A stretch of DNA of 10,169 bases from Galactobacter sp. (lineage in GTDB: Bacteria; Actinomycetota; Actinomycetes; Actinomycetales; Micrococcaceae). Within the stretch, counting starts at the first letter, position 1. Every line of letters starts with the position of its first letter. The stretch is from positions 1 to 10,169 of the forward strand of contig JALAHE010000316.1 in assembly GCA_022712075.1 (NCBI GenBank), written 5' to 3'. The position numbers and the translations under genes are program-made. Of the stretch, positions 7,258 through 10,169 are shown piece by piece. The notes beneath the pieces are model-generated. The model was given only the letters and a program-made list of their open reading frames with translations. It had not been told where the DNA came from and did not search any database.

Positions 7258-7263
7258 AGTCTA
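7258..7263 (-). promoter_or_regulatory. Candidate -10 element for a leaderless methyltransferase transcript
   Basis: The minus strand at 7263-7258 reads TAGACT, matching TAnnnT, after the short T-rich run CTTTTC. Six bases (GGAGGG, 7257-7252) separate it from the GTG start, so transcription would begin at or next to the G of the start codon. The GGAGGG looks like a Shine-Dalgarno core but has no spacer. No -35 match is visible, which is common for actinobacterial promoters. Confidence 0.5.
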
Positions 7264-7336
7264 GAAAAGCCTGGCCGGCGCGAGGATCGATGCAGAACCG
7301 TGCCTTCACGAGTGCGGCGCTCAAAGCAAACGTCGG

Positions 7337-7342
7337 TACGCT
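7337..7342 (+). promoter_or_regulatory. Candidate -10 element for a leaderless acetyltransferase transcript
   Basis: TACGCT at 7337-7342 matches TAnnnT and ends six bases before the ATG at 7349 (CGGTGC between). There is no purine-rich ribosome site in front of this ATG, which fits a transcript starting at the start codon. The only TTGACA-like hexamer, TTCACG at 7305-7310, is 26 bases upstream of the -10, too far to be its -35. Confidence 0.5.
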
Positions 7343-7348
7343 CGGTGC

Positions 7349-8047
7349 ATGGTTGCTAATGCGAGTGATGAACTGATCGGCACCTGGGTCCGCGGCTGGG
7401 CCGAGGCGCGCGGCTACGAAACCCGCCACGAAGGGCCCATCCATGCCTACCGTCGCACGGGCCAGGACGCGGAGCACTGGGAGTATGTGATCCACAATCC
7501 CAACGCCGAGCAGCTCACCGCCCTCGCGGCCGCGCTGAACGAACACCCGGGCCGCCGCGTGACCGCGTTCACCAAGGACATCAATGCTCTCGTCTCGCAG
7601 GCCTCGGCCGCTGGTCTGGAGCTCGTCTCGCAGCGCGAGGCGCTCATGGTGACCGATATGACGGTGCAAGACGTCGAGCCCCCGCGCCTCGAAGAGGGCC
7701 TGCACTGGGAGGAAAAGCGCGACGGCAGCCACGCTTGGGTGTCCCTGCATCGCACCGAGGACGGCGCCGTGCTGGCTTCCGGCCACGTCGCGGCGATCGA
7801 TGACTACGCCGTCTTCGACCGCATCGTCACGGCCCCCGAGTTCCGCCGCCGCGGCTACGGCTCGCTCATCACGCGCTACCTGGCCTCGATCGCGACCGAA
7901 TCGGACGCCGACGAGGGCCTGCTCGTGGCCAGCACCGACGGCTACGAGCTCTACAAGTACCTTGGCTGGACGCTGCTCGGCACCATGGCCGTGCTTGAGG
8001 CACCGAACACCGAGGACGGCCACGAACGCGTGGGCCACACGGCCTGA
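7349..8047 (+). CDS. GNAT-family N-acetyltransferase
   Basis: A 232-residue protein whose C-terminal half is a GNAT domain using acetyl-CoA. Motif A is clear: the beta-4 strand FDRIVTAPEF (156-165) runs into the pyrophosphate-binding loop RRRGYGS (166-172) and helix LITRYLASIA. Motif B follows as GLLVASTDGYELYKYLGWTLLGTMAVLE (190-217), with the tyrosine/GW pattern common in this family. The N-terminal half (about 30-105) has the outline of a degenerate second GNAT-like fold, VIHNPNAEQLTALAAALNEHPGRRVTAFT (47-75), but no acetyl-CoA loop. The ATG at 7349 is the first start codon in the open frame and lacks a ribosome site. The gene diverges from the methyltransferase across 97 bases and ends at a strong terminator, so it is probably transcribed alone. 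The acetyl acceptor cannot be predicted. Confidence 0.92.
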   Translation: MVANASDELIGTWVRGWAEARGYETRHEGPIHAYRRTGQDAEHWEYVIHNPNAEQLTALAAALNEHPGRRVTAFTKDINALVSQASAAGLELVSQREALMVTDMTVQDVEPPRLEEGLHWEEKRDGSHAWVSLHRTEDGAVLASGHVAAIDDYAVFDRIVTAPEFRRRGYGSLITRYLASIATESDADEGLLVASTDGYELYKYLGWTLLGTMAVLEAPNTEDGHERVGHTA

Positions 8048-8086
8048 GGTTTTCTGCACGACGGCGAGTGGTCGCCTCGTGAGCGA

Positions 8087-8117
8087 GGGGCGCCGGGTTT
8101 TCCCGGCGCCCCTTTTT
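8087..8117 (+). terminator. Intrinsic terminator after the acetyltransferase
   Basis: An 11-bp perfect GC-rich stem (8087-8097 with 8102-8112) closes a TTTT loop and is followed by TTTTT at 8113-8117. It starts 40 bases behind the acetyltransferase TGA. Two smaller 5-bp hairpins precede it, 8063-8067/8072-8076 and 8075-8079/8084-8088. Each overlaps its neighbour by two bases on a strand, so the three cannot all be fully paired together. The remaining 155 bases to the helicase start are GC-rich with several partial complementarities; I see no gene and no convincing -10 there. Confidence 0.93.
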
Positions 8118-8257
8118 CCTGCCCGGGTGCGTCCAGGGGTTCCGGCCCCGCCGGCTCGCCAGGCGGCCGGGCCGCCCTGGAGCGCCGACCCACCACCCGC
8201 TGAGGCGAGTCGTCCTCCTAGGTGACGGCGCGGCGTCGGGCTGCCGGTGGTGCCGTG

Positions 8258-8263
8258 GAAGGA
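8258..8263 (+). promoter_or_regulatory. Ribosome binding site deciding the helicase start
   Basis: GAAGGA at 8258-8263 lies nine bases before ATG 8273. A nearer ATG at 8263 is in another frame and would make a protein without helicase motifs. The in-frame TGA at 8264-8266 rules out any upstream start. Confidence 0.7.
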
Positions 8264-8272
8264 TGAGGGCTC

Positions 8273-10169
8273 ATGAAGGACTTCCGGACCCTGATCCCGC
8301 TCCTGGGCCGCGGCGAGGACCCGGAGCAGCTGCAGCATGTGCACACCCTGCCCGCCGCCGAGGCGCGCTACGCCGCCTGGCCCGCGTGGCTCGATTCGTC
8401 CGTGCGCGAGGCCCTCTCCGGGCGCGGCATCGCCGAGCCGTTTGTGCACCAGGTGCAGGCGGCCGAGTCCATCCACGCTGGGTCCCACACGATCGTGGCG
8501 ACGGGCACGGCCTCCGGAAAATCGATGGCCTACTGGATGCCCTCGCTGGATGCCGTGGTCCGCGGAGGACTGACGCCCGACGGCACGCGGACCGCCGGCC
8601 GGGGCGAGGCGACCGTCCTGTACCTCTCCCCCACCAAGGCGCTGGCGGCCGACCAGCTCACCTCCGTGCACAACCTCAAGATCGAGGGCGTCCGCGCCGC
8701 TTCTTACGACGGGGATACGCCCCGCGAGGAGCGCCGCTGGGTGCGCGAACACGCCAATGTGGTCTTCACGAACCCCGATATGTTGCACTTCGGCATCCTG
8801 CCCAACCACGTGCAGTGGGCCGGCTTCCTGCGGCGCCTGAGTCATGTGGTGGTGGACGAGGCCCACGGCTACCGCGGCGTGTTCGGCTCCCACGTTGCGG
8901 TGTTGCTGCGCCGTTTGCGGCGCGTGGCCCGCTCCTACGGCGCCGAGCCCATCATGGTGGGTGCCTCCGCCACGAGCGCAGACCCAGCGGCGAGCTTTTC
9001 CCGGCTCATCGGTTCCCCCGCGGCGGCCTTCGACGACGACGCCTCGGCCCGCGGCGAGCGCACGGTGGCCCTCTGGGAGCCGCCGCTGACTGACCAGCGC
9101 GGCGAGAACGGGGCGTTCCTGCGGCGCACGGCCATCGCGGAGACCTCCGACATGCTTGCAAACCTCGTGTGCGCCCACGTGCGCACGCTCGCGTTCATTC
9201 GTTCGCGCCGCGGCGCGGAGGCCATCTCCACGACGGCGGCCCGCCTGGTCGGCGAGATCGATGCGAGCCTTCCCCACCGCGTCGCCGCGTACCGCTCGGG
9301 CTACCTGCCCGAGGAGCGGCGCGAACTCGAGGCGGGCCTGCGCAGCGGCGAGCTGCTCGGCGTCGCTTCCACCTCGGCGCTCGAGCTGGGCATCGACGTG
9401 GCGGGGCTCGACGCCGTGCTCGTGGCAGGCTGGCCGGGCACGAGGGCCTCGTTCTACCAGCAGATCGGCCGCGCGGGCCGCGGCGGGCAGGACGCCTTGG
9501 CCGCATTCATCGCCGCCGACGATCCGCTCGACACGTACTTGGTGCACCACCCCGAGGCCGTCTTCGGGGCCGGGGTGGAGGCCACCGTCTTCGATCCAGA
9601 TAACCCCTACGTCCTGGGCCCGCACCTGTGCGCCGCGGCGTCGGAGCTGCCGCTGCGCCCGGACGAGGTGGAAGCCGTGTTTGGGCCCAGGGCACCCGCG
9701 ATCGTGGCCGATCTCGTGGAGCGCGGCTACCTGCGCCGCCGCCCCGCCGGCTGGTTCTGGACGCATCCGCAGAGCGCGCACGAGATGGTTGAGCTGCGCT
9801 CGGCCGGCGGAGGGCCCGTGACGATCGTGAACGCCGAGGACGGCACAGTCCTCGGCACCATGGACTCGCCCCAGACCCACTACCAGGCCCACACGGGTGC
9901 CATCTACATCCACCAGGGCCGCAGCTACCTCGTGGAGGAGCTGGACGAGGCAAACCACGTGGTGGTCGTCTCGCGCGCCCAGCCGGAGTACTACACCCAG
10001 GCCCGCGACATCACGACCGTGGAGGTCATCGAGACCGAGCACAGCGAGACGTGGGGCGAGATCGGCGTCCACTTCGGCGACGTCCAGGTGACGACGCAGG
10101 TGGTCTCCTTCCAGCGCAAGGCGATCGTCAGCAACGAGCTGCTCGGGGAGGAGCCGCTCGAGCTGGAGC
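8273..10169 (+). CDS. DEAH-box superfamily II DNA helicase, SftH/MrfA (YprA) type, 3' end outside the window
   Basis: An open frame of 632 codons that runs off the right edge. All superfamily II helicase motifs are in order: Q-like FVHQVQAAESI (57-67), Walker A ATGTASGKS (76-84), motif Ia LSPTKALAADQL (118-129), Ib TNPDML (166-171), II VVVDEAH (192-198), III GASATS (230-235), IV LAFIRSRRGAEAI (306-318), V GVASTSALELGIDVAGLD (363-380) and VI QQIGRAGRGG (396-405). The pattern and the domain after motif VI match the Hrq1/YprA/SftH family: M. smegmatis SftH is a 3'-5' DNA translocase/helicase, and B. subtilis MrfA acts in mitomycin C repair. Those proteins are about 750-780 residues and end in a DUF1998/zinc-binding cysteine region, which here should lie beyond the window. 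The ATG at 8273 follows an in-frame TGA (8264-8266), with GAAGGA at 8258-8263. The expected partner is damaged or branched DNA in the cytoplasm. Confidence 0.95.
   Translation, partial: MKDFRTLIPLLGRGEDPEQLQHVHTLPAAEARYAAWPAWLDSSVREALSGRGIAEPFVHQVQAAESIHAGSHTIVATGTASGKSMAYWMPSLDAVVRGGLTPDGTRTAGRGEATVLYLSPTKALAADQLTSVHNLKIEGVRAASYDGDTPREERRWVREHANVVFTNPDMLHFGILPNHVQWAGFLRRLSHVVVDEAHGYRGVFGSHVAVLLRRLRRVARSYGAEPIMVGASATSADPAASFSRLIGSPAAAFDDDASARGERTVALWEPPLTDQRGENGAFLRRTAIAETSDMLANLVCAHVRTLAFIRSRRGAEAISTTAARLVGEIDASLPHRVAAYRSGYLPEERRELEAGLRSGELLGVASTSALELGIDVAGLDAVLVAGWPGTRASFYQQIGRAGRGGQDALAAFIAADDPLDTYLVHHPEAVFGAGVEATVFDPDNPYVLGPHLCAAASELPLRPDEVEAVFGPRAPAIVADLVERGYLRRRPAGWFWTHPQSAHEMVELRSAGGGPVTIVNAEDGTVLGTMDSPQTHYQAHTGAIYIHQGRSYLVEELDEANHVVVVSRAQPEYYTQARDITTVEVIETEHSETWGEIGVHFGDVQVTTQVVSFQRKAIVSNELLGEEPLELE

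Noticed and set aside
7286..7291. ATCGAT palindrome in the divergent gap as an operator
   Set aside because: Six bases of palindrome are expected by chance and nothing repeats it nearby.
8263..9093. Plus-strand frame starting at ATG 8263, ten bases before the helicase start
   Set aside because: It is out of frame with the helicase and its product is Arg/Gly/Pro-rich low-complexity sequence. The helicase frame from 8273 carries every superfamily II motif.
6503..10072. Open frame of 1189 codons on the minus strand, across the helicase, acetyltransferase and methyltransferase start
   Set aside because: It is striking in length and even crosses the intergenic terminator, but the composition is that of a shadow frame, no domain is recognisable, and all three overlapped genes have clear family motifs in their own frames.

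Overview
The window is high-GC bacterial chromosome with tightly packed genes, GTG starts and strong G/C preference at third codon positions. Three things point to an actinobacterium, probably order Micrococcales: a type IA topoisomerase without any cysteine but with a lysine-rich tail, a short Ppx/GppA protein, and a topA / SftH-MrfA-type helicase neighbourhood that resembles, as I recall it, Mycobacterium Rv3646c-Rv3649. I cannot name the genus. Most of the window is ordinary core chromosome: there is no transposase, phage gene, CRISPR array, tRNA or rRNA, and no gene-free stretch longer than about 225 bases.

Layout. Five genes lie on the minus strand and are read from about 7251 down to 69: a large SAM-dependent methyltransferase of unknown substrate (5569-7251), an ArsR-like winged-helix protein 11 bases behind it (4880-5557), topA (1961-4726) after a 153-base gap that holds a small cluster of direct repeats and a candidate promoter, a Ppx/GppA phosphatase 45 bases behind topA (896-1915), and a TIM-barrel sugar phosphate isomerase/epimerase-like protein whose GTG start overlaps the phosphatase stop by 4 bases (69-899). 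This run ends in a perfect 26-bp inverted repeat that begins at the isomerase stop codon. Two genes lie on the plus strand: a GNAT acetyltransferase (7349-8047) closed by a textbook intrinsic terminator (8087-8117), and a DEAH-box superfamily II helicase of the SftH/MrfA/YprA type (from 8273), which runs off the right edge.

How the parts relate. The divergent gap 7252-7348 carries a TAnnnT -10 motif facing each way, each exactly 6 bases from its start codon. This suggests leaderless transcripts for both the methyltransferase and the acetyltransferase. topA-phosphatase-isomerase look like one transcription unit, and methyltransferase-arsR like another. Topoisomerase I and the helicase both act on DNA; the phosphatase belongs to the polyphosphate/(p)ppGpp family. 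No evidence in the sequence ties the methyltransferase, acetyltransferase or isomerase to those jobs beyond adjacency. The items most worth a second look are the perfect inverted repeat at the left end, the mirrored leaderless promoters, the uncharacterised methyltransferase, and the repeat cluster upstream of topA.
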